Below are positions 34,458 to 44,983 of a stretch of DNA of 64,000 bases, piece by piece. Each line of letters starts with the position of its first letter. The stretch's first letter is position 1. Origin of the DNA: Fallopia convolvulus (taxonomy: Eukaryota > Streptophyta > Magnoliopsida > Caryophyllales > Polygonaceae); contig OZ024735.1 of the NCBI GenBank assembly GCA_964016875.1, forward strand, positions 13,927,699 to 13,991,698, written 5' to 3'. The notes under the pieces were generated by a model. The model did not search any database. It saw only the letters and a list, made by a program, of their open reading frames with translations, and had not been told where the DNA came from. The position numbers were made by a program, and so were the translations under genes.

Positions 34458-35937
34458 CGACCTCGACAACCTCGGTGCTGATATCCCCACCAATGGATCA
34501 AGGTGAGTATTCTAAACATGGATTCACTATTACTGGTCATGATCCTTCCTTATATTCTATTCCTACACCGTACCCCACTATCTATGCTATAGAGGAATCG
34601 AAACCGCCTTGGTTCTCGGATTTCACTAGCCCTCGTGTAGGAATACCGGGCATATTGCTAGAAGATAAAGGACCAAATTTGGTGAGACGAGCTAGAAATG
34701 CCTTCAAAGCTAAGTATGGGGTCTCTCAAAATGCCGACATAGCTGAAAAGGAACCACCTTGATCTATAAGGTAAGTTCGTCGGGCTAACGACGTTAAAAA
34801 TAGCGCTTACGGGAGGCAACCCAGTTTTTAGTTTTAGTTAAGTTTTCTTTTCTTTTTAGACCTTTTTCATAGCTTTCTTTTGAGTTTTTAGTAGTCTTTT
34901 AAGTTTGCAAGATAGAATTGTTCGAAACTAACGTGGTATAGGAAGTCGGGCTCAGAACAACGCTGAAAAATGAGTCACCAGGCTCGTTAACGACCTGTGA
35001 GGGTCGTTAACGACCTGTGACGATACGCGAATTGGCAGACGCGGGCAAGGTAAGTTACCCTAATCTATCTTCTATCTTTTTATTCCTTCCCCACGCCGCC
35101 TCTCCTCTTGCCCCTTCCTATTAAACCCTCTCAAAAACTCCAAATCCCACACCCAACATCTCAAGCCAAATCTTCAAATCTCCAACCAAATCCCACCGAA
35201 ATTTCTACCCTCCATCTATCGCACCACCGAGCCCTAAACCCCAGTCACGCCCCACGATAAGGAGCCCACCTCTTGAGTCCGTTACCGGCGCACCACATCC
35301 TCGTTACCCCTTTCCAATTCAATCTTTGTTCTTCAATTCTTCAAATATACGATATGATTTCTAAACCCTAACTCTTTTCTTGCAAATTTCATGATATTTA
35401 GGGGTAAAATTCATATCTAGATCTAGTTTGAGTAATTGGTTTGCATGTCTATGTTGCATTGTGCTTCTATTGCCTCTATTAATGGTGATTAATCTTGATC
35501 TATACTTGGTTAATCTTGCTTAGTTTGCATTGAAATTTTGTTAAGAAAAAGCATGAAGGAACTTGTTCTTGAATTGTTTGATCTTCACCATGAATTTTTG
35601 GCTATTGTTGGCATGTTTAGATAGGGTTTCGAGCAAGTATGGGGTTGCATGTGTTAGATTGTGTGTTTTATGTGGAATTGTGATTGAATCATGCTAGAAT
35701 TGATGGAAATTTTTGAGGTTTGGTACTCGGAAAAGACTGCAAATTGTTCTCGCCCAGGCTCGTTAACGACCTGTGATATGCTCAGATTTGAAATCAAACA
35801 TAGACAACATCGTTAACGACCCAATTGGGTCGGTAACGAGGCATGTCGAAAGCACTTTCGAGAACAAGTATGGGGTTTTTCTTTTGGTTGTTTTGTATGG
35901 ATCTTATCTTGGAAATTCGTGGTCTTTGCAGGTACAA
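34458..35937. other. Non-coding interval between protease and ORF3 (element 1)
   Basis: A short continuation of the protease-side frame (34415-34762) is followed by about 1.1 kb of non-coding sequence. The block GCGCTTACGGGAGGCAACCC at about 34803 is also present in element 2 (about 61703, one base changed). Palindromes TCGTTAACGA lie at 34451, 34984, 35004, 35760 and 35810, and TCGGTAACGA at 35830. A splice-acceptor-like TCTTTGCAG precedes the ORF3 ATG, so ORF3 may be made from a spliced RNA. Confidence 0.55.
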
Positions 35938-37501
35938 ATGGCAAGCACTAGCCGAGCTAACACTAGAGCCAGAAAGAAGAAGAGGACTCAAAGGTCCCCG
36001 TCCCCTCCACGCATGGATAATGTTATATTGGCTACTGAGGGGCAAACTAGGATCTTTGATGCTGTCCTAGAAAAAGACCACCTCACTAGGTGGTTCTCGA
36101 GGAAAAGCGCTAAGCCGTTGGGGATCTATGAGGACGTCAAGCACGCCTTTGCCATCCTTGGAGTACCTTAGTTGTTGAAAAAGGAAGAAATGCCATATTA
36201 CCCGGCCCTTACATCAGAATTCTTGGCCACTCTCCAAACAAGCTTCAAGACCAAGACTTCGGTCATGAAGATCAAGTTCCGGCTAGGCAATGTCAACCAC
36301 AAGTACACAATGGCTGAGTTTAATGCATTTCTCGAGCTTCCTCACCACTCTCGAGATTACAAGATCAAGAACTTCAAGGTCACCGACACTTGGAGTTATA
36401 TTTTCGGGGAAGTTGAACCTTCCGCAGCAGCATCATCAACCCCATCTTTTGGATTATCCTCCGAGTCTTGGGCTCCACTTTTTGGCCCAAACGAGAGCTT
36501 TCAAGGCCGAAACGGATGGAAGTTGCATGCCTCCGTACCATCCTATTTGAAGATCCTGCCCCCTTGAACTTGGGGTATGAATGGTTGCAGTACATCGAGA
36601 AGCATGGGATCAAGTCAAAGGAAGTGTGGTGCGGGAATCTGGTGAGTCTACTGGCGGAGAAGCTCGGTGTTGATCTCACACTTTATACGCCATACCGTGC
36701 TCAGAAGCTTGACAAGACGTATTGGTTTGCTTCCAACATCTTTGTGATGACCGAGGGAGGGGGTATGCCACCTAGGTACGTGGCCGAAATGTACTCCTTT
36801 CCCGAGACAAGTTTGAGTTGCTTTATGTGCCGAAATGGTATGAGTATTGGACGGGTCGTGAATTTCCGTTGGAGAAGAAGCCACAAACTGATCCATCGTT
36901 GAGGCAGTGTGAGACTAGGTTCGACAGAGAGGGCGAAGAAATGGATGAAGATGATGATGCAACGGAGGCAGCCACGGAAGAGCTCGATATCGAGGAAGAT
37001 GACCTCGGTACCGAGGTTCTGGGCGATGATGACAACCTCGTTAACAACCCACCTGAGCTCATTAATGACTACGTCGAGGCTACTAACGAGGCACACAACT
37101 TCGATAACGACCCACCACCACCTTCTACCATGCCTAAGTCTTATGATATGATGCCCTATAACCCGGTGATTTACCAAGACCACTTCCAAAACCAGGATCA
37201 CTACACTCCGCCTCCTCAGCCCACCTACACTGGATCGAGTGTTCCACCTCCATGGGCCGAAGATTTATCTTTTCAGATGCAACAACTCAACCTGCAACAG
37301 ACACAACTTACCTAGAGGATGGAGCGTTGGGAGGGTGTCTATGCAGCTCGCATGGCTTTGGATGATGCGAGGCATCAGCATGCGAATGCTCGTTGGATGA
37401 CAATGGAGCAAAGAGTGACGGTTGATGAGGAGCGCTGGAGGACCGTGTATCAGTTCATGGACAACTTTGAGCGTCAATTTCCACCACCACCGCGACGATG
37501 A
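35938..37501 (+). pseudogene. Third ORF of element 1, ATHILA ORF-1-like
   Basis: It starts with a basic head (MASTSRANTRARKKKR). A predicted globular region follows with the word pattern of the plant retroelement ORF-1/putative transposon protein family (YYPALTSEFLATLQTSF, then VMKIKFRLGNVNHKYTMAEF, then a F-x-E-L-P). The frame is interrupted by a TAG at 36169-36171, shifts near 36520-36567 and again near 36820-36900, and has one further TAG at 37313-37315. The distal part is acidic (GEEMDEDDDATEAATEEL), then P/Y/Q-rich, ending in a W/R-rich helix. The acidic portion is encoded across a 21-bp palindrome array (37038-37110). Its function is unknown: family members accompany Athila elements. 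The family assignment is tentative. Confidence 0.55.
37038..37110. repeat. Phased palindrome array inside ORF3
   Basis: Four degenerate decamers start at 37038, 37059, 37080 and 37101, again 21 bp apart, following a perfect TCGGTACCGA at 37015. The DNA periodicity is kept although the coding content differs from the gag-protease linker. Confidence 0.8.
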
Positions 37502-39190
37502 TTCTGCTTTCTGAAGATGTTCTTTTCCACTTTAGTTGATCTTGTGAGTTTCTTTCTTTTTCCTTATTCTTTCTTCTGCTTGGTTCTATAATAGTGGGGA
37601 CACTGTAATTTTAAGTATGGGGTAGGGAAGGGAAGAAAAATTATTTGTTTTTGTGTTTTGTTGTTTAGTTTGATTGTTTTGTCTTTTAGTTGTCTTTGTT
37701 TTAGAAAAAATAAAAAAATCACAAAAAAATCGAAAAATTTAAAAATTCCAAAAAAAAAGTTTTAGAATGGATAAATGCCATGTCTTTTGGTTCTGTGATA
37801 GTTAATTGCTAGCATGATCATGTAATTTCCTTTCAAGCATGTTTTTGATGGTATAGCCTGATTCTTCTTATGATATTGTTTTATAGAGGAATAGCATTTT
37901 GATGAAATTGAGCATGTATAACTTTTAGCATGAGTAGTGCAATCCAACAAAAATTTCTACCTTACAAAATTTCTACCTTGTGAGTTGTTTTTGGCCTTAT
38001 AGGGAGAATATCAAAAATTCCTCTTCTTTTCTTGTGTGATTTACTCTCTTTATGTATATTGTCTCTTGGAATTGTGATGGTTATCTATTTCTTGAGACCT
38101 ATATAAGATTTTTAGTTCATTACTTGTGAAAGTCATATGATCGAGAACTTATTTGTATGAGCCTTATTTATCCTTATCCACCCGTTACGTGATCCCTCTT
38201 TTTGATAGCCAATTTGAGCTTTAGCCTTTTATTTTTAGCTCCACAAAAATTATTTCCCTATCCGAGATAAGCTTGACCCTATCCGGGGATTATGACTTAG
38301 ATTGGAGTGGTATATTTTGTAGAGTGAAGAAATGTTATGTTTGGTTCAAAATAAGGGTTTTGGGAAGAGTAGATTGGAAGTCTCTTGTTTTGTTTTGTAC
38401 AAAGATCTCTTGGAAGTAACGAAGCACAAAAATAAGAAGTACCGATGTTGTGATATGGAGAAAAATGAGGAAATATAGCTTGGTAATGACCCTCAATGGG
38501 TTGTTAACGAGGCTGTTCGAAAAGAAAAAAAAAAGAGAATGAATAAGGAAGGAAAATAGAGAAGATGTGCATTTGTGTTTAAAGTTAAATCAAAGATTCT
38601 TTTATGTTTATATGAGACTTCTAGGATAAAAGGTGAGTGAAGTGCATAATGTTTAGTGAGTTTGGTATTGTTTTTATGAGAGTTTTTGGAATTGTGTGAG
38701 TTTTTAGGAGTCTTTGATTCCCGGATATTATTTGCACCACATAACCAAAATATTTCCCACGCCTTATTGTCTTTACCAAGCCCCATTACAACCCGACCGA
38801 ATGGAAGCTTCTATGAAGTTTTTCATTGAGCCTAAGTTCTCTTGATGATTTTTGCTTGTTTTGACAAATCTTAGGTGGAGAGTTTGGTGATATAAGTTCC
38901 AATTTCTATGAGTTTTTGCATATAAGATTGAGTTGAGAGATTGAATTTATAAGCCCAAACACTTGAGAGTTGAGTGAAACACAAATATCCTTGGTGAGGT
39001 TGGATTGTATTTGCTTATGTCTATTAGTACTTATATATGTGTGATGACGTTAATAGTCATTTGCTATATTTTTGCTATGTTTTGAAGTTGCTTTTGAGTT
39101 GATGGCTGTTGCTTGATGAGCATGTTTGTTTGGTTTTGGTTATTGTATAATGATTGCTTGAGGATAAGCAAGCTTAAGTATGGGTTATTT
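37502..39190 (+). other. 3' non-coding tail of element 1, conserved with element 2
   Basis: There is no ORF worth calling. The segment from about 37960 to 39190 aligns by eye with 62290-63543 of element 2: GTGAGTTGTTTTTGGCCTTA, GAGAACTTATTT, GATTCCCGGATATTAT, CCAAGCCCCATT and GAGCCTAAGTTCTCTTGATG are nearly unchanged, while the LTRs differ strongly. The tail ends AAGCTTAAGTATGGGTTATTT directly before the 3' LTR, where a polypurine tract is expected. Confidence 0.65.
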
Positions 39191-40604
39191 TGATGTTCGT
39201 GTTTTTGGTCTAGTTTTAGGTGTCTTTCTTAGGTTGTTTAGTTTAGTTTGGTAGGTTTTAGAGTTAGTTTTGTGTGTTTTTGGATAAGTTTGCATATTTT
39301 GTGAAAAGTATGGAAGCTACTCCGTTTTGTGTCTTTTTGTAGGTTTTAGAGCGGAAATAAGCATTTTTTTTCAAGCTAAGTTGAAGTCAAGTGGTGGAAG
39401 GTGGAATGCATGGAAGAGAAGGGGAGAAGATTGCATGGAAAGATCAAGTTGAATCCAAAGTCAAAAACCAAGGAAGAGTTCGTAAGAAGCCAAAACAAAG
39501 GCTCGTTAACGACCTGTGAGGGTCGTTACCGAGCTGTAAATCAGGAGTTTTTGTAAAAGAATTCAGCAGTGTCTACTGACCCTGTGCAGGTCGTTAACGA
39601 GGGACCTGTGTCGGTAGGGGCGTAGCCGACTTTCGGGATTTATATCTTTTATCTTGTTATCTTTTAAGTTTAGTAAGTTTTTAGCTTTTAGCCTTTTTAT
39701 TAGATAGTTTCTTAGTATAGATACCCTTGTTCTAAGCCTAGACAAGGGGGGATTTCGTTCTAGTTTTTAGGAGAAGTCGAGAGAGAGAGAGGAGTGGTTC
39801 GGTGATCAACTCTTGTTCGGTGTTCTTAGTGTTTTCGAATTCTTCAAGTTTGTAAGACAATATTTCCTTTTCAATTTCAAGTAAGTTTTGTTTTCAATGT
39901 TCTCTTTGATTAAAGTTGTTTGCTTTGTTTCAATGAAGAGTGAGTAGTTTACTTTTCTAGGGTCGGGGTTGAAACCCGACATAGTTGTGCATGTTTGAAT
40001 GATATGTTGAGTTTTTGATTGCCTTTTATCCTTTGAATTGCTTGTTGTGCTTATTCTTAGACGAGAGTCCAAGTAATTTGAGTTTTTAGCTTGATCGAAA
40101 GAGAAAGTTGTGAACTTGAATGTTGATATTGTTCGATAACGAAAGTTTCAAGCTTTGGATTCAAAACAAGTAATAAAGTGAATTAATTTATGAAAGTTGA
40201 TTGATTTGCTTGAATAGTCAGCGAAAGTTGGTAGATTTATCTTCAAAGGCATGATCTTTATCTTCATACGAGTTTATATGCATAGCTATGTCGTGGTAAT
40301 CCTTGTCTTAGATCTTTTCATTCATTGAATTTGTTAAGTTTTGCTTTCGTATTAACTCGTTACCGAGGCAACTTGGATCGGTATCGAACCTTCACTTAGT
40401 TCGTTAGTTGCTCTGTTTTCAGTAGAATTCCAGGTTCGTTAATGAGGTTGGTCCTAGCTATTTTGTTTTGTTTTGCTTGGTTTTCTTGTTTTTATAGTTG
40501 GTAAACAAACAACCTTTCTTCCCGTGGACGATCCTGACTTTGCTATACTCAGCGGAGTCTTGACTACATAATTTTATTTGTTGTCAATTAAAACCCTCCC
40601 AACA
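39191..40604 (+). repeat. 3' LTR of element 1
   Basis: It matches the 5' LTR closely but is shorter by 42 bp overall, including one exact 21-bp palindrome unit lost at about 40436-40445, and a 14-bp or so gap near 39420. Palindromes lie at 39503, 39523, 39591 and 40357. Confidence 0.9.
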
Positions 40605-41689
40605 ATCGTCTTTTGCCACATGTCATTCTTAGAATGTGCCACATCAAATTTTGACACGTGTCATCTCCTCATTAATTCATATTAATTATAGAAATAAATT
40701 GGTAGTTTTGGAAACAAATCTTATGAATTCAAATATTAGATTTAGAAGTTTTAATATCATCCAATATTTTAGAAAGAATCCAAATTGCGATTTTGAAAGT
40801 TTCTAGCTTATTTAATTAAATGTTAATTTATAAAAATATAAAAACAATTATGGTGGCTTTTTTACAACTAAATTAGCTTTAAGCCATTTCGTTGTGCCAC
40901 GTCAGCATTGTACAAATGTCATTTATATATTTCAGCATGTCAAATTTTGCAACGTGTCATTTTGTCATTAAATCATATAATTTACACATCGATAACTAAA
41001 TATTAAAGGTATACCTTTTCGAGCCACCATGTTGATTGTTGCTCCACCATAAATTTAAAAATTAATTCTTATTTATATTGATTTATCTTTTTCATTGAAA
41101 TCCTTTTCTATCTGTTTATGTGAAAAATAATTTTTAAATTCGAAATTTAAATAAAAATAACAAAAATTATTCGATCTTTACGTTTTATCTATTTATGTAA
41201 AATATTTATCTTAAATCATATTTTATTAAAAAATCAATGTCTAAATAATTACTTGCCTAATTTGAATCTTGATCAAAAAATTATATTATATTTTCCTTAA
41301 TTTTCTTTCGGACTTATTCATGTAAATATATAAAAAATTATCTTTAAACAATTCAGGCTTATTCATATTTTTTCATATATTATTATTAATTATATTTTTA
41401 AATTTTAGTTTAAAATATTTTTAAAGAATTGAATTTGATTAAAAAATTAAAAGAATGTACAATTTATATTTATATTTTTCATAAATAAATTTTAATTAAG
41501 CCATCAAAATCATGTTGGACTCACTGTAATGATTTTGGCTTTGTCTCACATTATAAACTCATGTACTGTTTTATATAAAATATTTATAGTAAAAAAGTTA
41601 TTTTTATATTTATATTAAATTGAAATCATTCTTTAATAAATTAAGTGTTGAATCCATAAAGTCGTGCATGACATGACGGATATAACTAG

Positions 41690-42858
41690 TACAATCGACG
41701 ACAAAACACATTAAACTCTTAGACAAATGGCGCAGTGGAGCTCGGTCGAGTTGTAGATGCCAAGACCGTGCTGAACCAACAGAATGCGAGGAAAAGAAGT
41801 CAAAAGTTGGGCGCGGGCAGGGGATGCACGCGACAGCGCTATACGGACCAAGACCGCGCTATGCGGTTATTATGTGGGGGACGTGCGACGACACGAGATT
41901 ATGCTATGTTTTGGTGTTTTAAGTAGTTTTTGGATAGTTTTAAGTATGGATATTTTATTTCTATCTTTATGTTGGGATAATGAAAACCTTTGGTTTCCTA
42001 TCTTTTATTATTATCACAATTACAATTTGGAAATTAGGGTTTGTTCTCGGAGCTTTTTCCCAAGGAAGACTTTGAAACCTTATTCTAAGTTTTTAATTCT
42101 ATTATGTCTAGCTAATTTCTCTTGTGTTAAACTAGTTGATTGAACTTGTGGTTCAATTGATTCTCAACAAACTTGAGTAGTTTTTATTGCCTTGCTTAAT
42201 TGAATGATAGTTGGTCTAGGGTTTTGTTGGTTTCGCCACCTAATAAGAGATCTAGATTAATTTACAACTTATCTGATTAATTACCGGTTGGAGTTAATTA
42301 GATAAAGTAGGATCTACAATTCTTTAGACCCGGTTGTGCTATTTAGATGTAGAAGGGAATAAAATCACAAGTTACTTAGATCTCTGGTTACTCTAAATAC
42401 TTGTTTCTATTGATACTTGAATTGTAAAGTAGTTGTTTACTTGAATCTAGAAGGTCTTCTAGGTTGTTAGATGATTAGGGTTGTTAGATTGGTACTTCTA
42501 ATAACTAAAACTGAAGTTTGGATCAGAATTCCACGATAGATTATTAAAGAGAAGCGAGAATCAAGCAAATCAATTATCAATAAGAATATATATGATGGAT
42601 ACTCGTAAGTTAAACATGCTTTTCTCATACTTTACATTTACAATCATAATTGCATTTGTACTTTGATTTTACTGTACATATTAGGTTTAGATAATCACTC
42701 AATCATCCAAACTCACCCTTCTTACTATTATTTGGCACGCAAGTAAAAGCACACATACACAAATTCTAGTGCGATCGACCGTTACTTACCATTCTACTAA
42801 GTTTGGTTATGTTACGTTCTTTTGGTAGGTATTAAACGAATGAAAAAATACCTCATCA
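41690..42858 (+). repeat. Putative 5' LTR (3' part) of the old Athila pol element
   Basis: It ends ...CCTCATCA just before a degenerate tRNA-Asp-type primer site (TGGCGTTGTTGCCATGGA at about 42864-42881, three mismatches to the canonical site). The left end is not defined because Helitron A abuts it. Interior text (GCGCGGGCAGG, TTAAGTATGGATATTTTATT) has LTR-like promoter character. The ORFs 41735-42143 within it are not believed. Confidence 0.5.
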
Positions 42859-42869
42859 AAAATTGGCGT

Positions 42870-44820
42870 TGTTGCCATGGACTCATCGCTATTTGTATTT
42901 TAATTGTCGTGCTAACTTGGATGTGCACCTGCTGTATTATTAATACCTATGCTACTGACTCATTTGGCTCGATTTTTAATCCAGACATTGACAAAACTCT
43001 CTTCAAGTTAAGGAAAGAAATACATGATCATTTTCGTGCTTTCCCATTCTTTCTTGAAGAAACTAAAGCAATTGTGATGGATGATCAAACATTGAGACAA
43101 CTGATTGTGCCGAATCTAGCACAACAACTCCTAACGGTGCAGTGCCATGCGTTGGCTAATGGGATCAAGTTTGAGCTGAAGTGTGGGTTGATTCACCATT
43201 TTCCCCAATTCCATGGGTACAATGGTGAGGATCCCAACAAGAATCTAGCTGAATTTCATGATGTCTGCATGAGTTGAATCCTGCTAAAGTTATCGAGGAC
43301 CAAATCAAGTTGAGGGCCTTTCCATTCTCTCTCAAGGATTAGGCCAATGATTGGTTCTACTACTTTGCTCCGGGAATTATTAACACATGGGAAAAGATGA
43401 AGAAGGCCTTTCTAGAGAAATACTTCCCAGATACAAGGCTCAACAGTTTGAAGAAGAGTATAAGCAATATTGAGCAACACTCCAATGAGACCTTGTATGA
43501 GTACTATGAGAGATTGAAGATGTTGATCGCCAGCGGCTCGTACCGTGGATATTCCGATCAAGATTTGATATCGTATTTGTTTGGCGGCCTCTTAGATGAT
43601 GAGTGACAAATGGTCAATGTAGCATGTGGGGAAAACATCCTCAATAAGACCCTTCTGCGACATTTGACTTATTCATTGAGATGTCTAAGGGCTCAAGACA
43701 ATTCAACAAGGTGAGTAACTCTAAATTTGCAAATGTTGTTGTGGCTAATTCATCATTAAAAGATGAAGTGTTTGAGCTGATGAATTTGATGAAGCAATTC
43801 ATATAACTGGGTGGGAAGCAACATGTGAAGGCCTGTGGAAATGCTTTGGCAATATGCACCCATTGATGCATGTCCTACACTCCAAGAGCCACAAGCAAAT
43901 ATGAATGTGGTGAGAGGCTATGAACCACCAAGGACAATTATGATCCCTACTCCAACACCTACAATCCTGGATGGAGGAATCATCCTAACATGAGGTATGG
44001 GAATTCAAACCACCCACAATACAATCAACATGGTGGTCAAGCTCATATGCCACCTTACAATCCTAGACCTCAAGATGCCAATTAGAATTCCATTTTCATT
44101 GAGGCGATGATCCAAAATCTTATCCAAAGAGTGACCACAATGCGAGGCTCTATGAGTCAATTTCAGCAAGAGACCAAATCTAGCCTCCAAAACTTGGAGT
44201 CCCAAGTAAGCCAAATTGCCAATGTTGTGGGTAAATTGGAGGCTAGAGACTCAAGCAAGCTTCCCTCTCAAACTAAGTTGAACCTAAGACAGAATGTCAA
44301 TGCCATCACTTTACGCAGTGGCAAGATGCTAAAAGGGAAGGCCTTCGAACAGCTAGAGGAAAAGAGAATGAAAGGAAAAGTAAAGAATAACAAAGCGAGG
44401 GACAAGACTACGAGTAGAATGCCAAGTGCATTCTGGGACATCAGAGTGCGACCACACTCAAGGACTCCCACCGGCGTAATGCCGACAAAATGCTCCAATA
44501 GCTGAGCGCGAGCGCGGAGGACAATGATGTGATCGTGTCCCGTGGACTGGATTTGTGTCTTGGAGACAATAATGAAGCGCGGTCTTGGCCTGTTCAGAAC
44601 ACGACTGTGCCCCGAGGTGATGAGCATGCGTCTTCGAGATCTGATCCGAGTTCAATCCTAAATTCGTATACTCCTACTCCACCATTCCCAAAAGCCTTGA
44701 AGGAGACCTATAAGCTAGAGAGCGACAAAGAAATATTCGACACATCCAACAAGTGTGAGGTAAACATTCCCTTACTCAAATTAATTAAAAGCATCCCTAG
44801 ATATGCTAAGTTTTTAAAAT
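42870..44820 (+). pseudogene. Gag of the old Athila element
   Basis: Broken frames contain LIHHFPQFHGYNGEDPNKNL and AEFHDVCMS (42950-43277), then after a frameshift QIKLRAFPFSLKD, ANDWFYYFAPGI, MKKAFLEKYFPDTRL, and NETLYEYYERLKMLIASG (43397-43606). This is the Athila gag core in the correct order. Further scraps (44107-44505) include NAITLRSGKML, which in these elements precedes the protease. Stops and shifts at several points make it dead. It lacks the palindrome arrays of elements 1 and 2, and is a different, older family. Confidence 0.75.
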
Positions 44821-44983
44821 AATTGTGCACCATTAAGAGAACTCAAAAGCTTAAAGGGAAAGAGAAAATCTCTATGAGTGAACATGTGTCTGTTTTGTTT
44901 CAAAGGCGTATGCCTAAGAAATGTGGTGACCCTGTCATGTTCACTATGCCTTTCATAATGGTGAGACAAAAATTGATAGGGAT

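Larger units (their letters stand above)
30165..40604 (+). mobile_element. Gag-protease LTR retroelement without pol (element 1)
   Basis: The 10,440-bp element has LTRs of 1456 and 1414 bp (30165-31620 and 39191-40604) starting TGATGTTCG and ending AACA. The flanks ATCAT (30160-30164) and ATCGT (40605-40609) form a 5-bp target duplication with one change. The primer site TGGCGCCGTTGCCGGGGA (31624-31641) matches the 3' end of tRNA-Asp perfectly. This primer, the AAGTATGGG 3' junction and the gag type place it with Athila. It encodes gag, aspartic protease and a third ORF, but I find no reverse transcriptase, RNase H or integrase in any frame, so mobilisation would need a helper. The LTRs are highly similar, hence a fairly recent insertion. 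It is rich in the phased palindrome TCGKTAMCGA. Confidence 0.9.
30109..41689 (+). mobile_element. Non-autonomous Helitron A, split by LTR element 1
   Basis: It starts TCTACTATATATATAAAAGC after an A and ends with hairpin GTCGTGCATGACATGAC (41661-41677) then GGATATAA and CTAG (41686-41689) followed by T. Subtracting the LTR insertion (30165-40604 and one target copy) leaves about 1.14 kb, the same as Helitron B. It is therefore complete apart from the insertion, which sits only 56 bp inside its 5' end. Confidence 0.75.
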
